From Gonatopus flavifemur (lineage: Eukaryota; Arthropoda; Insecta; Hymenoptera; Dryinidae), in assembly GCA_018340375.1 (NCBI GenBank), contig JAFFJZ010000003.1, forward strand, positions 14,012,001-14,076,000: 64,000 bases of DNA, in the 5' to 3' direction. Below the pieces are notes generated by a model. The model worked only from the letters and a program-made list of their open reading frames with translations. It made no database searches and had not been told where the DNA came from. A program made the position numbers and the translations under genes. Below, piece by piece: positions 22,800 to 35,338 of the stretch. The stretch's first letter is position 1, and each line of letters starts with the position of its first letter.

Positions 22800-23913
22800 C
22801 GAATTCATTAGTTCAAAAAGAGTTAATGATAACCAGAAAATGTTGATCAACACCCGGAAATGTAATTGTGATGACTAAACAAAATAGTTGAAGCCAAAAT
22901 CAACTACATTTTCAGTTTAGAAAGATCAAGTTAGAATATGTTATCCTAACTACGTTTCATGACCATTAAAACCGTTTTCTGGTACTCAAAATCAGAATTC
23001 CAGCTATTCCAATCATGAATACTTCAAACATATCGTTTTCCCGTCAGCATATTGAACAAAAATATGGTCAAAATTGAGGATAAAAGTTCTCTTCAGAGAT
23101 GAATATATTCTGTAGAAAAATAGAGTTGTTATTCCGTGTTAAGACATTTTGGGAAGAACTGTATCTCAGCCAACTGCAGCTCTACTGCGAAGGGCTTTGT
23201 AAGCTTGTTCTCTTGTGATTTGTCAGCTAGGAATCTTCCATCAACTTTGTTATCTGGGACTTTTCATATCCTCTTCATTGACTTCGCAAGCGCTTTTCCT
23301 ACACTCTTCATTTTCACCAGAATTACGGTGGTCCCAGCCAAACCGAGTTGATTAACCAACATAAAATTATGACAAAATGTTTGCTAATTCTACCCACAGA
23401 GATGGAAACGTGATTGCAATAAGTGAGCAAGTGAGCTCAAAATACGAGTTGTTGGGAACTTGAATGGAAGGTTTGAATGATGATATTTCAATAAAAAAGC
23501 AGCTCCCAGATTACCTTTTTTAAAATCATAAATCATATGAAAATTATGATAGGATTAATCTTCAATTAACATAGATAGATTCCACTAAAAAACTAACAAA
23601 TCTACTTGAATGAGGAATTTACTATTCAAGTTCCTACTTCTTCTTCTTCTTGTTCATAAATGAGAATACATTATACATACAAGGATGGAATACAACTAAT
23701 GATCGAGTGCATCACGATTCTTATTTAACGACGCCTATTAACCCAAGCAAAGTCATATTAGCGATTCTCTTGCACATACTATTACCTCAACCAACAATTT
23801 ATAGATGATAATAATTATCCGAAGACCTGAACACTCGAATCAATCGACTCCCAGCCCACATTAAATCCGTTTTTACCCGATTATGTTTTTGAAGAACATC
23901 TGAATCAAAAATA

Positions 23914-23948
<35 letters not shown>

Positions 23949-23969
23949 GCACCTCTCGAATGAAGAACA
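22800..23969. other. non-coding stretch with an AC microsatellite
   Basis: A 71-codon frame at 23136-23351 (ending RITVVPAKPS) is hydrophobic but unrecognised. AATTCCAGCTATTCCAATCA near 22997 resembles 21084-21106. Microsatellite at 23914-23952. Confidence 0.35.
23914..23952 (+). repeat. (AC)n microsatellite
   Basis: About 15 AC units followed by GCACGCACC. Confidence 0.95.
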
Positions 23970-24130
23970 TATGCAAATGAAAGATTATTTATATTACTTG
24001 ACTGATGTTGTGGCATCCGTTTAATTAGGTAGGTGATATTTATCCCACTACTCGGTTATGGCCTAGCCAATTATTCTCGAGCACGGAGCAAGGGCCAAGA
24101 TAGTTAAAGAGAAAATCTCATTCCGTTTGG
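23970..24130. promoter_or_regulatory. possible cis-regulatory stretch
   Basis: Contains CATATGCAAATGAA (POU octamer-like), TTTAATTAGGTAGGTGA, TTATGGCCTAGCCAATTATTC and CTCGAGCACGGAGC close together. The combination of octamer-like and TAAT sites is suggestive only. Confidence 0.2.
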
Positions 24131-24416
24131 TTTTATGATGTTGCAAGTGACGCGCGACGACGTATTTCTCTGTCATTGAAGTATAGAATTGTTAGTAGAG
24201 TGACGAAATCATGAACAGCGATATGATTTGAATACAACTCTCAAATCTAATGATTTAATCGATCGTTTATTCCGAAGATAGGTGAAAGGAGAATACTACT
24301 CGGCAAAGTTACACCCTAATCCGGTGGATATACATATAGTATCTCTATATGATTTTGTTTTTATTGGTATTGGATTGATATAAAGTGAGAAAAAATCTCG
24401 TGATATATATTATTGT

Positions 24417-24462
24417 CTGTTGCTGCTGCTGCTGCCGTTGTCGTTGTTGTTGTTGTTGCTCC
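24417..24462 (+). repeat. (GCT)n-(GTT)n microsatellite
   Basis: TTGCTGCTGCTGCTGCC followed by GTTGTC and GTTGTTGTTGTTGTT units. Confidence 0.9.
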
Positions 24463-26799
24463 TAGGATAGCATGAATTCGTCTTTATTCCGTAAAGCCAG
24501 TCGGATACCTTCTAATTAATTCCAATTAAAGAGTATAAGATTTGCTCGACCGCAGCAGCAGGCAGAGGGACTATGGAGAGACTATTAGCAGTCACTCTTT
24601 CACCACGTTTGAAGGAAAAAGAAAGAGAGGGCTGAATCCGCTCACTGGTGAGTCGTAAATCAAGCATCGGGCCGATACGTAGCGCGCGAGAGCTATGTAG
24701 TTGTAGCCGAGATAGAAGAAAATAGTGGTGAAGGAGGAGGAGAAGGATAAAGCTGAGTTTGTGCGCTTTAGTGTATGGGTAGGTGCGTGCGGGCACACGA
24801 GGAGCAAGTAAAATGGACCTAAGAGAAAAAGGAAGATCAACTTATGATGGTGGGAGAAAGAAAGAGGATGGACTTGCCATGCTACTTCGCCGAAGGATTG
24901 TCGGTTAACGAAGCAAACATAACTCGACCGATACAACTCAATACTCGATCCTCGGTGACAGTCGGTAAAACAGAGTATTTCTAATTGGCTGGACGGGACG
25001 CATGCTGATTAGGCTTTTCTTTCTGCCTCCTTGTGAGTCGTTCGTTTGCTCGCTCGCTCGATGCCCGCGGTGGCCTCGCCAAAGAAACACGTTGATTGGA
25101 CACGTGGGACATATACCATCATTACACACGCACCACAACCGGATTCAATTTGATTCAATTCAATTTGGTTTGATCGCTCGGATCGACTCCCGCTTCATTG
25201 ACCCATCGAACTCTTTCATCTTCGCCTGCATTTCCATATTCTTGATCGACAACTGTTTCTGTTTGTACGACATTAATAATGTAGTATGTAACATAATTGA
25301 GAGTGCCTTTATTCTCTTCCTTCTAAAGATCAGGCCATATTGTCCTTTGAATTACTCTTTTCTTCGTTCATTTCAATTTCAAAAATATCGGAATAAATGT
25401 CTTCATACCCTCACTTGGTAATAGATGAACTCACCGATCCGTGATCCATTTAGGAGAAATTACACATTCATCTCAACACGAAATTGAGAGAGCAACACCA
25501 AACATTGGCAAACCGGGAGAAGAATAAGTGCAAGTACCACGAGCATAAGGCGTCTATATAAGAAGGTAGTCCTGCAGGAATACAATGGTTGTTATTTAAA
25601 TTCTGGTCTCCTCGCATTTTATTCCAAGGGCCTTCTATTCTTTCAATTCACCGATGTGGGTAGGTAAAGTATAGTAAAGCTAACGTAGAACGTAGATCAT
25701 GAATCGAGATATCGAGAGAATCCAACGACGGATACGTTTTACGTGGTGAGACAGTAGGGTTCTGGCCGAATGGCCGACTAGCCAGCGGATTTAAAATTCT
25801 AATCTTATGATTTGTGACGGTCTCTTCGGTACTCGTGTGGCGGCGATTGTACCAGGAACGACTCTATTAGCTCCAACTTCGCCGAAAGTCACCCCCAAAC
25901 GCGACGATCGTTTCTTTCAACTCTTTTCTTTCTCTTTCCACATGTATGGGATGACCTAAGCCTCGTTATTCCACGCAAACAAACCAAACAGCAACGACGT
26001 GACGATACGCGAATACGGTAATTCGGAATAATCTCAATTTTAAAATGACCCTATACATCCCGCTATTCAAAAGTCAAACTAGGCTATCACTCTACTCGTG
26101 GAATTAAAGGGTATAAATTGTAGATTAATTGAAAATAAATTGAAAGAGAGAATACTCGCATGAAAGGATATTAATTAAAATGACAATTATTACAAACATT
26201 GAAAAATATTCAGTATTGGCATGTCTTTAACGGAGAGAAATTTGTTTTCGAATAGAGTCAAACTTCTTACGGAAATCCTTTTTACGTAATGAAATGTGAA
26301 TTTCACGTTCCAGGTTTTCTTTTTCCAATGCTCATTTAGCAGGATTTTCAGTCCTACTCTACACGAGTCTCTCTTAAGTACTTGTACAATCGATAAAAGG
26401 TTCTTTTAAATTCACAAATTCTTTTTTAATGAATCCCGATGAACGTTTGGATTCGACGAGTACATTCTATCCACGCTTACCTCCGGTGGAAGAACATCTT
26501 ATTCCAATTAAAGATATTTCATTTGATTTCTGTCAAAGGGATATTGATTTTTGAGAGAAAATATATATAAATGAAGAACTTAACGAGCAGTCATGGATAC
26601 TCATGGATGTTATATCGATTTATGTATAATTACATAATGAAATATAATTCTTTTGTTGAAAAGTATTTGTTCAGTCACAATAAAAGATTTGAGAGAAGAT
26701 TTTTTCATTTATTAGTATTTGATCTCATTATCTCATCCTATTTTACCTGGTTTTATCCGATATATTATCCATAGCGTGAACAAGATTTGGCTAATTCTC
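24463..26799. other. long stretch with GC-richer patches, no gene supported
   Basis: 24590-25140 and 25740-25990 are GC-richer than the average and might be regulatory. The 139-codon frame 25002-25421 lacks any domain. 26000-26799 is AT-rich and featureless. Confidence 0.35.
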
Positions 26800-27760
26800 T
26801 TTGAAATATGATTGGAGGAAAACGTCCCGATTGTCTGGAAGAATAGACCCGATGCTGGGATCAATCCAATATGGGTAGTATAAATTAGATTTGAATCTAA
26901 GAACTCTATGTTTATGGATAGTTTTTTCTAGAGAGGTGATAGAAATCCAAGAGAAATGGGTGAATTGACGAAATTTCGGGGCTGGGAAGGCGATTCCAGA
27001 GTGAGGACTCTTATGCAAGAATGGTCGGTAAGACCAATCTCATACGCTGGAAAAGAAGGCTTGGGTGATGAGTTATCTGACATGACAGGTTGTGCTGCTT
27101 GAAGGACTTGGATGTTGGGAACCTGGTGTTTTAGTCATTGAAGCTTGCGAGGGGTCCATAAGAAGCTACGCGGGTACTGCGAAAATCCCACCTCTTCGTA
27201 ATTCTCATCGAATAACTCTCACCCAGTTTATCCGTGGACCGATCAAATGACTGAAAAGACTTTGTGCAGGATTTTCTATTCCTTCTGGTGATACAACTGA
27301 TTCCAACAAAAATCTGGAGTTGAGAACGGGAAGCCTTCGGCTATGGATGATAACTCTCATGTTCAACACAAGGGTTTTGGTTTTTGCCAAACCTCTGAAG
27401 ACTGAGCCGCACTGAGGGATTTGGAAGATTCAGGCTTGTAAAGGAGGTCTCTGAGCTTGTTTTCTTGCGAAAAGGCGAACTGGAAGGAGTCCTCCGGGGG
27501 TCTCTGTTCACCGAATGTATTCCAGCCCCCCACCTGCGGGGGTCGAGGTGGATAAGTTTTTAGACAGGTGACGTCTAGCTCTACTGACTTGGAAATTTTA
27601 TTCATCTGATGGATGGGATTGTCTTCTTGGCCACATGCAGATGATCTATCGCCCGCTGATATCTGACAAATTGGTTTGCTTTTAATCAAGTCCCTTCGGG
27701 CCTCTTGAAGAAAGGTGTATGTCATTTTGAATAATGTGTGCATTATCACAAACTACAATG
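26800..27760. other. GC-richer block of unknown origin, possible decayed retroelement
   Basis: About 960 bases with composition and word use unlike the AT-rich DNA on both sides, and several medium frames on both strands. The longest is minus 27363-27749 (128 codons), with a proline-rich stretch PPRPPQVGGWNTFGEQRPPE and no domain I recognise; a second minus frame (27205-27390) overlaps it in another register. The pattern of broken frames suggests an old insertion, but no reverse transcriptase, transposase or terminal repeat was seen. Confidence 0.3.
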
Positions 27761-28300
27761 GATTGGAGTATATAAGAAAAATCATGAATCAATTAATCTA
27801 CCAATAAATATTTTCAAACTGCATCGAAAATCAACCTGTGGCATTTCGGAATAATCCATTGTTATATTATTATGCCTCTGTCTTCGAGAATCGGTTCCAC
27901 GAGTGACAGATTTATAGGTTAATTTCTAGAGACGGACGTTCGGCAAGTTTGAGGGTTCGAATCCCCAAAGGATTAAAATCGGTTTCTTTTTATTGCTGAT
28001 ACATAGAATTTTTATTGATGTTTTGTCGAAATCTATAAAAATTTCGTATTATTTCTATGCAAAAGAGATCGATTCTATTCAAGAATTGAAATTATTAGAT
28101 TTCATGCGTTGCGCTACAACCAACGAGCTCAGTACGTTTTTAAATATAATATTCAATGCTAAACGTGGAATCTAGGACCTCAACTTTATGGAACATGATG
28201 CTAAAAAGTGAGAAGTGCTTTAAATTGTTGCCAATTTTTGCTATAGAGGATTCAAAATTACTGAGAAACAAATTGGTGTAACAGTGATTTTGATGAAATT
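27761..28300. other. non-coding stretch, nothing recognised
   Basis: Contains GGGTTCGAATCCCC (27953-27966), which resembles a tRNA T-arm, but no matching A box or acceptor stem; see rejected items. Confidence 0.35.
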
Positions 28301-29488
28301 TAGTAGGGGAGAACTGGCGGTCTTGGGACGGTGTACGCTTTGGGCCATTTCTATTTTGTCGAGAAGTATTGATACAATTTTTTATTCTTCACAGACAGTA
28401 AAGGAAGTGATTCTAGGGATAAATATCCAAATTTGATTGAGAAAATTGGATCTCCCTCATTCTAAAAAAATATATTTCATATTCGGGAGACGAGAGTAAA
28501 TTTTTTGTTTCAAGTTTTTCTCGATTAAGAGTAGTGAAACTGAAGATTTATTTCTAAAAAATGGTTCAGGCAATTAAAGGTTCCGATGATACATTTCAAT
28601 GAATTCAAAGATGAAATTAATTGTTACGAACAATTTTATTTGAACAAACTATATCAGAGTTTGAAATCGGGTGCCTTGGGCCATAATGTGGTCCTCCAGT
28701 TATTCTGTTATTCTCCAGTTATTCTCCTGGTTATTCTAACCTATAGTTATTCTCCAGACCATTAGCAGGCCTTGCGAGTCCCCCACAAGTGCTTGGTGAG
28801 GCCTTGTAATGACCTGGAGACTGCCTAGAGTGATTTCTACTAGGGTATGAAGCTCAATCGAAACAAGCAATCAAAGTTATGGAGAATGTCGATTTTCCCA
28901 ACAAATCACGTTCCTACTAGTCCAAAAATTCAGTTCCTCGCACGCAAGGAAATTACTCATATTTACCACAATGAGGAATGAAAATTTGGGACAGGAATAA
29001 TTTTGGACTATAATTTACTACAATTGCTGTCAAATTTACTCTAATTTAGTTGGCATTACAACAATTTGTTTCAAATGGTAATGAGAATTGTTCCTGTCCC
29101 AGAATTGACCACAAATTTTTGTCCGTGTGCTTATTAAATTTTCTAATTCATGAAAAATCAATGCTAAACTGATTTGAAGTTCATAAAAACAATCTATTTG
29201 TCATTCTTGCACCAGCCTAAACAATACCACGTAGAATAATGAGATGCATAAGAAATGATGAACCAAGGTATCCGCTGAAGAGGTTGCCTTGAGTCAAATG
29301 ACAAATAATTTTCAAGTTAAATTTGAAAACATCAATTTTCCGGAAACCCAAACGGAAAAAAATTCTTAATGGAGCCGAAGAGTTATCCCTCGATTGTACT
29401 TCATGTATTTCTCGATTCTTCATTGTTTACTAAAGAACAAAAAAATAGGAAATGAAAAATGGTCCAAGATTGCCGACTCTCCCCTACA
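28301..29488. mobile_element. ~1.19-kb element with inverted TAGGGGAGA ends and a nested MITE
   Basis: Left TAGTAGGGGAGAACTGGCGG then TCTTGGGAC; right GGTCCAAGATTGCCGACTCT then CCCCTACA. The complement of the right end reads TGTAGGGGAGAGTCGGCAAT, about 70-75% identical to the left. Interior tandem TTATTCTCCAGTTATTCTCC near 28698-28760. No transposase frame. Confidence 0.55.
28939..29130. mobile_element. ~192-bp MITE nested inside the 28301 element
   Basis: CACGCAAGGAAATTAC at the left faces TTTTTGTCCGTGTGC at the right. TTGGGACAGGAATAATT near 28987 pairs with AATTGTTCCTGTCCCAGAA near 29087. Confidence 0.6.
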
Positions 29489-31681
29489 TCCTACTCTGTG
29501 AATTTTTTGAAGTATAAAGCAGTTTCCAATAAATCAAAGAAATTTATTTGGAATTTCCTGTTGAAATAAGAACGGCACACCACACCAAGTTGAAATCTGT
29601 GTGATTTTCAAATGATAAGAGATTATAACGATGAGATAACGGGAGTTTGATTTACTGCAAAATTTGAGATCCAAATCACATTATTTCCTTAACAAAACCG
29701 AACAAAATCTTCTGGTTTTTGTTACAGCAGCAAATAGATGTTTATTCTCAATCTCTCGTACGATCAAATCGCCAATACAGCGGACTATTATATATGATTT
29801 GAAAATCATTGTTAGATGGTAATAACCGTGAGACGAGAGAGTAGTAAGACGAACACAAGAGACTAACTACTAACTAATTTAAATACATATTGTTAGCTGT
29901 TGTTTAATTAAAACCCACTTGATTCTTTTCCAGGTTCACGAACGCCTATACTTCTCGTAATTAGTATGAACATGCACACCGCTTCTTCGCTTCGTTCCTG
30001 TCCTTTTTTTCTACCTTTTGTTTTCTCTCTCGCTGGCCACGATATTCCCGTCGAAACACAACCTATTCTCCTTTTCCGTCGGTTTGTTTGTCCATTCATT
30101 CTCTTTAATTCTATCTTCCTTTCTTCTCCTCCTTTTTCTTCCCGTTCAAAATCAATCTCTCTTGTTTCAAACTTCTCCGAGTCTTCGATAATTGAAATAT
30201 CATTTGAATGTTATTATAGAAAAATCCTGATATCATCGATGCTCTTCAATCACAACAAGAGAAATAGAATCGAAACGAATGTGTACCACCCACTTTTACA
30301 AAAGGTGTCATAAACCATTGACTACAACTACGACTATAATCTCGAAATTCTTTCGACAGACAACCTTACCTGCTTACGGAGCGGATAGAAGGGCAGAGGA
30401 GGAAAAAGAGAAGAGATTCCAGACAAAGGGAATTATTTTAACGATGACAAACGATCGTACGAAACGTGGTTAGCTATTTCTACGAGATATCCTCCTCGAA
30501 AAATTTAATTTTCCCGCCCCGCCCCTTGGTGCCAGCTACAAAATACAAATTACTTCTCCTCAAAAATAAACGTCGTCGCTTCATCGGACAACGAGGTAAC
30601 GTGGAAAAAAGGTCAGAATTGATTTGAAAAAAAGATCTTCCTTCAAAGTGTCTGCTCGCTTGTCCATTGTTGATCCAAGATTTCTCAGGTTTTCCTCAAG
30701 TTCTTCCATATACCTGTGACATCGAGTTTATTTCTACTACGACTATTCTTTGGTTGTAATCAATCGTTCGGAAAATTTGTATCTGCTCCCACGTGAAGAA
30801 ATGTGCTGGACATGATTTCAATCAACTTCTTAAGCAGGTGCTTCTGATCTCATTCGGGAATACTACTTTCCCATGAATTTTGTTCTTCTTGATATATATA
30901 TCACTATTTCAACACATGGAGAAGTCAACTTTCCATCGAATTATTTGTTGAAATATGTTCGTTGACTTCTAAACAATTCTAAAATATTCATTTCGAAGAA
31001 AGGAAATTTTAATAGTTTCTTAAAACCAAAAAAACAGGCAAAAGACAACAACGTGGTTAGCGTTAGATACTGAAATCTCTATTCAAGATTCACAAGAATC
31101 AATGAGATTACAATCTGAGTGGTTATCCAAAAACAAATGCCGAACGCAACTTCACCCAGTTTGCCGAATCTCTTTGTCGGCTTTTGGAAAGCGATACTCC
31201 GTTACAGACACTAACAACACCTGCACTAAAAAAGGGACCAAACCTCGTTGTTATTACCTCTACCTAAATCCCCTTCTGTTGTTCTTGTTCCTCCCACTTT
31301 TCTGTGCATATACAACATTCCCGTCATACAGAAAGAATGAGGAATAGGGAGATTATTGATTGTCCAATGCACGGGAATAACAACACATAACTTGTTCCGT
31401 AAGTTCGCTCCGATGGCAGCTTTGCGTTGCAACTTATACTTTTGTCTTTTCATGTGAAAGATACAACCAAGGGTTTTTTTTCTCCTACATCTACTTTGAA
31501 AATCACAAATCTCTGAATGGTGTGATCATTTAATATTCTTCATAAATATACACATGTTAGAAACGATTGGATTACGAATAACAGCGGAGAAAAAAAATAA
31601 ATTACTGTTAAAGCAATATAACGATGTCAGGAATTAACTGATATATAATAGATGGGGAGAATAATGTCATGGGAGTAAGAG
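29489..31681. other. non-coding stretch, no gene supported
   Basis: Open frames at 29966-30313 and 31102-31347 lack recognisable domains and are Ser/Phe/Leu rich. 30360-30560 is slightly GC-richer. No repeat family identified. Confidence 0.35.
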
Positions 31682-31830
31682 GAATTCAATAACCCCCAAA
31701 GTGTACACTAACACTCTGCATGGGATGGGAAACAAGTCGAATCACCATAGGGTGCAATACACATGATCTATCATAGGGCGTATATGACTTACACCCGCAA
31801 TAGGGTGTACGCAACCCTCGAATACACATA
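31682..31830. repeat. small cluster of ATAGGGTG/CACCC motifs
   Basis: CATAGGGTGCAATACAC, CATAGGGCGTATATGAC, TTACACCCGCAATAGGGTGT and CCCAAAGTGTACAC recur within 150 bases in both orientations. Probably a worn foldback or satellite. Confidence 0.4.
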
Positions 31831-31984
31831 TTAAATCTCATAAAAACGTGTCAAGCTTTTTCGTTTCGTAACTGGTGGAAATTTACTCCTTCGTTCCTCG
31901 TGATATATTATTCCAATAAACACAAATCACTCCTACTTTAAACTCCAACGAATGAGATTATTCTGAAAGAATAAACTGCTACAA

Positions 31985-32281
31985 ATGGCACGAAGGATTC
32001 ACAATCGAATAGTAAACAAGCATCAATTAAGATTCTTCCCTGGAAAAAGTAGGTGGCGAGTTTTAGCGCGAACTGATTGTAACCCCGAGGTCGTGCTCAC
32101 TTCCGAGCTCGATCGAATGGAGATAGAATACGGTGGGCCGAAGGTGGGATCCACCACTATCGAAGAGGTGCACCAAAGAAGACGAGATTTGCAAGTACGG
32201 TACCTTTACCTACGGGACTCATTAAGCATGGACGATGCTCGTTCATCTCGCAGATGTTCATCTGTAGTGGGTACCTACTAA
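31985..32281 (+). other. 98-codon open frame of uncertain status
   Basis: Starts MARRIHNRIVNK and includes YGGPKVGSTTIEEVHQRRRD and VRYLYLRDSLSMDDA. It is charged, of balanced composition, GC-richer than its surroundings and free of simple repeats, unlike most frames here. I recognise no family, and no convincing splice sites or upstream promoter are seen. It could be an exon, a small gene, or a regulatory island that happens to be open. Confidence 0.22.
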
Positions 32282-33802
32282 TTACCGGTAGCTCCGATGT
32301 GTTCGATCGCCATACAAACGAGTGAATGTAAAAACAAACAAACAGAATAATACGAATGGGGTGTTCGTCGCGAAGAAGAAGTTACAGAAGAATACAACTC
32401 GAGGAGTGATGAATTATATGACTCTATTAGGAAAACCAACATCGTCAAATTATCAATTTATTTGATGATTTTTATTCTCGTTACGTAAATTCTCATGAAC
32501 TCTCTCTCTCTTTTTGTTTTTTCTTCATCTTCGCAAACAAGGAATTTAATTTTCACTTCAATTCATTTGCCGGCGCTCTAATTGACTGAAATTGAATGAG
32601 ATTGAATAAAATTTGAAATAATTCATTCGGATGAGTGACGAAATTCTAAATGCTACGCTCAATGAAGGGCGAAAAAAAAATAATCCATGCAGAATATTCT
32701 CAAGCATTTATATTGGTAAGTTTTATTGATTCTGACGATGCCAATGTGGATAAGAATAACGATGTAGACAAATTCAAAGAGAAAAAACCACAGATTAGGA
32801 TCAAAGGTTAACAGGGAAAAAGCTTGTGTTCAGAAGCGATAATGGTTTATCTAAATAGTTTTGGACGTTAATTACAGTGAGTGAAATAACACAAATGTTT
32901 CGACACAGGCCTTGTCAAATTAAATGATCACTTCGTTGATAAACCTCGATGCGTATTTCATATTTCATTAGGTGAAATAGGTTAAGATATGTACGTACAT
33001 TTATTTTTATACATTCCAACATTCATTCGGCACGGGGAATGAAATTCTGATCATTTTCAATTAGAATGTATGTTTGTGTAATTGATGATAAGTGCAGAGA
33101 GAAGCGGTTCGTTGTATTTTGTCTCCATGTTTACAAAATTACGTTCGTCGTTATATAGTTTGTCTTCACGCTATATTCATTAGAGTGATTCAGGAGAAAG
33201 AAAGTTTTTGCTTTTCTTCCCGGTAGCATGCTCAAAAGTTTCGTTTAGATGAAAAAATAGGTCTTGTAAAATATGAGCCCTCAATATTCATGTTAAGTAC
33301 TTTCGCATCGCACTTTTCTGTTTTTCATAAGAAGAATAACGTGGGAAAAATTCTCTTGTTTTGTTTTGATTTTTATAATTGACGAACAATTACAAAGTAC
33401 TATAAAGTTCTTGAGATATTTTCGTAGAGAATTGAATGCTCTACAAAAAAGGTTCTTAGTCATTTTTCGATAGGTCAACTCGGTCAAAATTTATTAATGG
33501 TTACAGTCAGATTTACCAACAATTTAGCCGTTGTCTCCAAAAACAACTCGTATATTTTTCAAATTAATAGACTCAAAATGAACTGAAATTTTATTTTGAA
33601 GTCCTTTTTATTTATTTTTTGTCCTCGAATATCGTTGAAATTTTATAGCAGAAATATTTTTGAATGATTTGAGCTCAAAAGTAGCAGGAAATTCCATGAA
33701 TGGCCTGAAAAGTTATCCGTTTTTTTTCAAATTTTTTATAATCCAGACCAGAAAACAAATATATGTTTAACGAACATCCTAATATTCATTTACCTATAAC
33801 TA
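32282..33802. other. AT-rich non-coding stretch, nothing recognised
   Basis: No frame, RNA gene or clear repeat could be supported. Confidence 0.35.
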
Positions 33803-33953
33803 CACTGAGAACTTTAGTTGGCCCAGCTAGACTTGGGTTAAATAAAAGTACAGTTATTTAAAATGTGAATGAAACAATTTATTCAAGGCGAATAAAAAAT
33901 TTAGCTGTGATAAATAAAATTTTGTTGCCTTAACTAAATTTTCACTGAGAGTG
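33803..33953. mobile_element. 151-bp MITE with CACTGAG-type end
   Basis: Starts CACTGAGAACTTTAGTTGG after TA; ends CTAAATTTTCACTGAGAGTG. The complement of the right end (CACTCTCAGTGAAAATTTAG) pairs with the left after a small offset. Confidence 0.6.
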
Positions 33954-33960
33954 ACGACTA

Positions 33961-34354
33961 CACCGAGAAAAGAGGTTGTAAAATTTGTGTCTTGTGAAGT
34001 CAATATTTGGACGATTCCAAAAAATAGTACGAATTACCACGCGGTTTTAGTTGATTCCATAGCGAAGAATGTAAGGTTTGAACGCAAAGAAAAATGAAAT
34101 TGCCGTAGCAGCTACTTACTTTTCTAGCACCCGTTTTTCACTGCTCCGGCTAAAATAATTGCAGCTATACCCATTTATTAGCTAACATAGTAGAAAATTG
34201 TAGCTGTGACTGTACAGATGTTGTGGTTGATATTTAGATAGCTAAACGCTTTAGCTGTAAAATTTTTGCTGCGGCAGCTGCATATCTAGCTGGAAAACAA
34301 CTACCGTGGCTGATTTTCAGCTATCCAAATAACAGCTGATTGTTTTTTCTCGTG
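33961..34354. mobile_element. 394-bp MITE with CACCGAG/CTCGTG ends beside TA
   Basis: Left CACCGAGAAAAGAGGTTGTA preceded by TA; right GATTGTTTTTTCTCGTG followed by TA. The interior is rich in TAGCTG/CAGCTA motifs (34105-34335) in both orientations, linking it to family C. Confidence 0.62.
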
Positions 34355-35338
34355 TACATCAGTTCTGATACATCTTACATTCGCCATTGTAAAATTAATT
34401 AAAATTGTAGTAGCTCGAGCTATTTTTTTAATCAGCTTATAATCATAAGTTTCCTAGTTATATACTTTTAGGATTCAACTAAATCTTTGTTCTAGTTGAT
34501 AAACAGCTTCCTTTTTAAACTTCCTAATAGATGTCTCGAAGATGTCTTATACACCAGTTGGATATTTGTTAAATTTTTTGAAGGAGACATCTTTCAGACA
34601 TCCAGTAGAAATCTTCTAAAGAAAACAAAACTCGTACCATATTAACTAGTATCTCTAGTTTGCAATTATTGGATTTATTACGTACCTTTATAGCGATGGA
34701 ATTCAGATTGATATCTATGATCACAAACTATTGGAATTCAATTTCAAAACACGACAAAAATTTTGTTGGAATAAGATAATGCTTTTGTTGATCGCGTTTG
34801 AACAAAATAATTTCCTCACGTGTGGGTTTCGGAGTTGACTTGAGTGACACAAAATCTGTGTTACACTCGGTATGTTCTTTGTATCCACATGTAATCAAAG
34901 GAATGCAAATTAATTTAGCTGGGCTCTGAAATTCCATCGTTATAAGATCCCATATGGTACCGGGAGGTTTTATGAACGGTCAGAAAACATGCTTGCTTAC
35001 ACTGAGAAATGAATGCAAATAAGATCGCAGGACGGTCTAAGAAAGTCGCGTGTATATCTCAGGGACGTACAAATGTCCCGTTCAATTCGATCCAGGTCCG
35101 CCATGTGGCGATACCAGTTTTTATAAAAGTACGTTTAAGAAAATCCTGTGGTTCATGAAAAAGTGCAGATGCACTAAACATTCGAAAATTGCTCTCTCTT
35201 TCTCTCTGGAGGATCAAAACACGCAAGACCAAAGCTATGTTTTCAAAACTTTCAGAGAACTTTCTATGCTGTCTGAGATGGTCGCAATCCACACACAAGC
35301 TGTTATACATTACATCCAATGGAGCTGTATGAAAAAAG
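34355..35338. other. stretch with a lone MITE end
   Basis: TA|CACTGAGAAATGAATGC at 35000 looks like a terminus without a partner. AGATGTCT/AGACATCT motifs at 34525-34600 resemble the interior of the next element. No gene; the 139-codon frame 35050-35469 runs into that element and shows no domain. Confidence 0.4.

Noticed and set aside
23136..23351. hydrophobic 71-codon frame, considered as a receptor or transporter exon
   Set aside because: No diagnostic motif and no flanking exons; similarity to the frame near 20760-20860 is too weak to support a family.
25002..25421. 139-codon plus-strand frame
   Set aside because: No recognisable domain, hydrophobic tail of mixed composition, no promoter or splice evidence; length is possible by chance in a GC-richer patch.
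27940..27975. GGGTTCGAATCCCC, resembling a tRNA T-arm
   Set aside because: No matching A box, D-arm, anticodon stem or acceptor stem within 90 bases upstream; probably chance or a very old tRNA-derived fragment.
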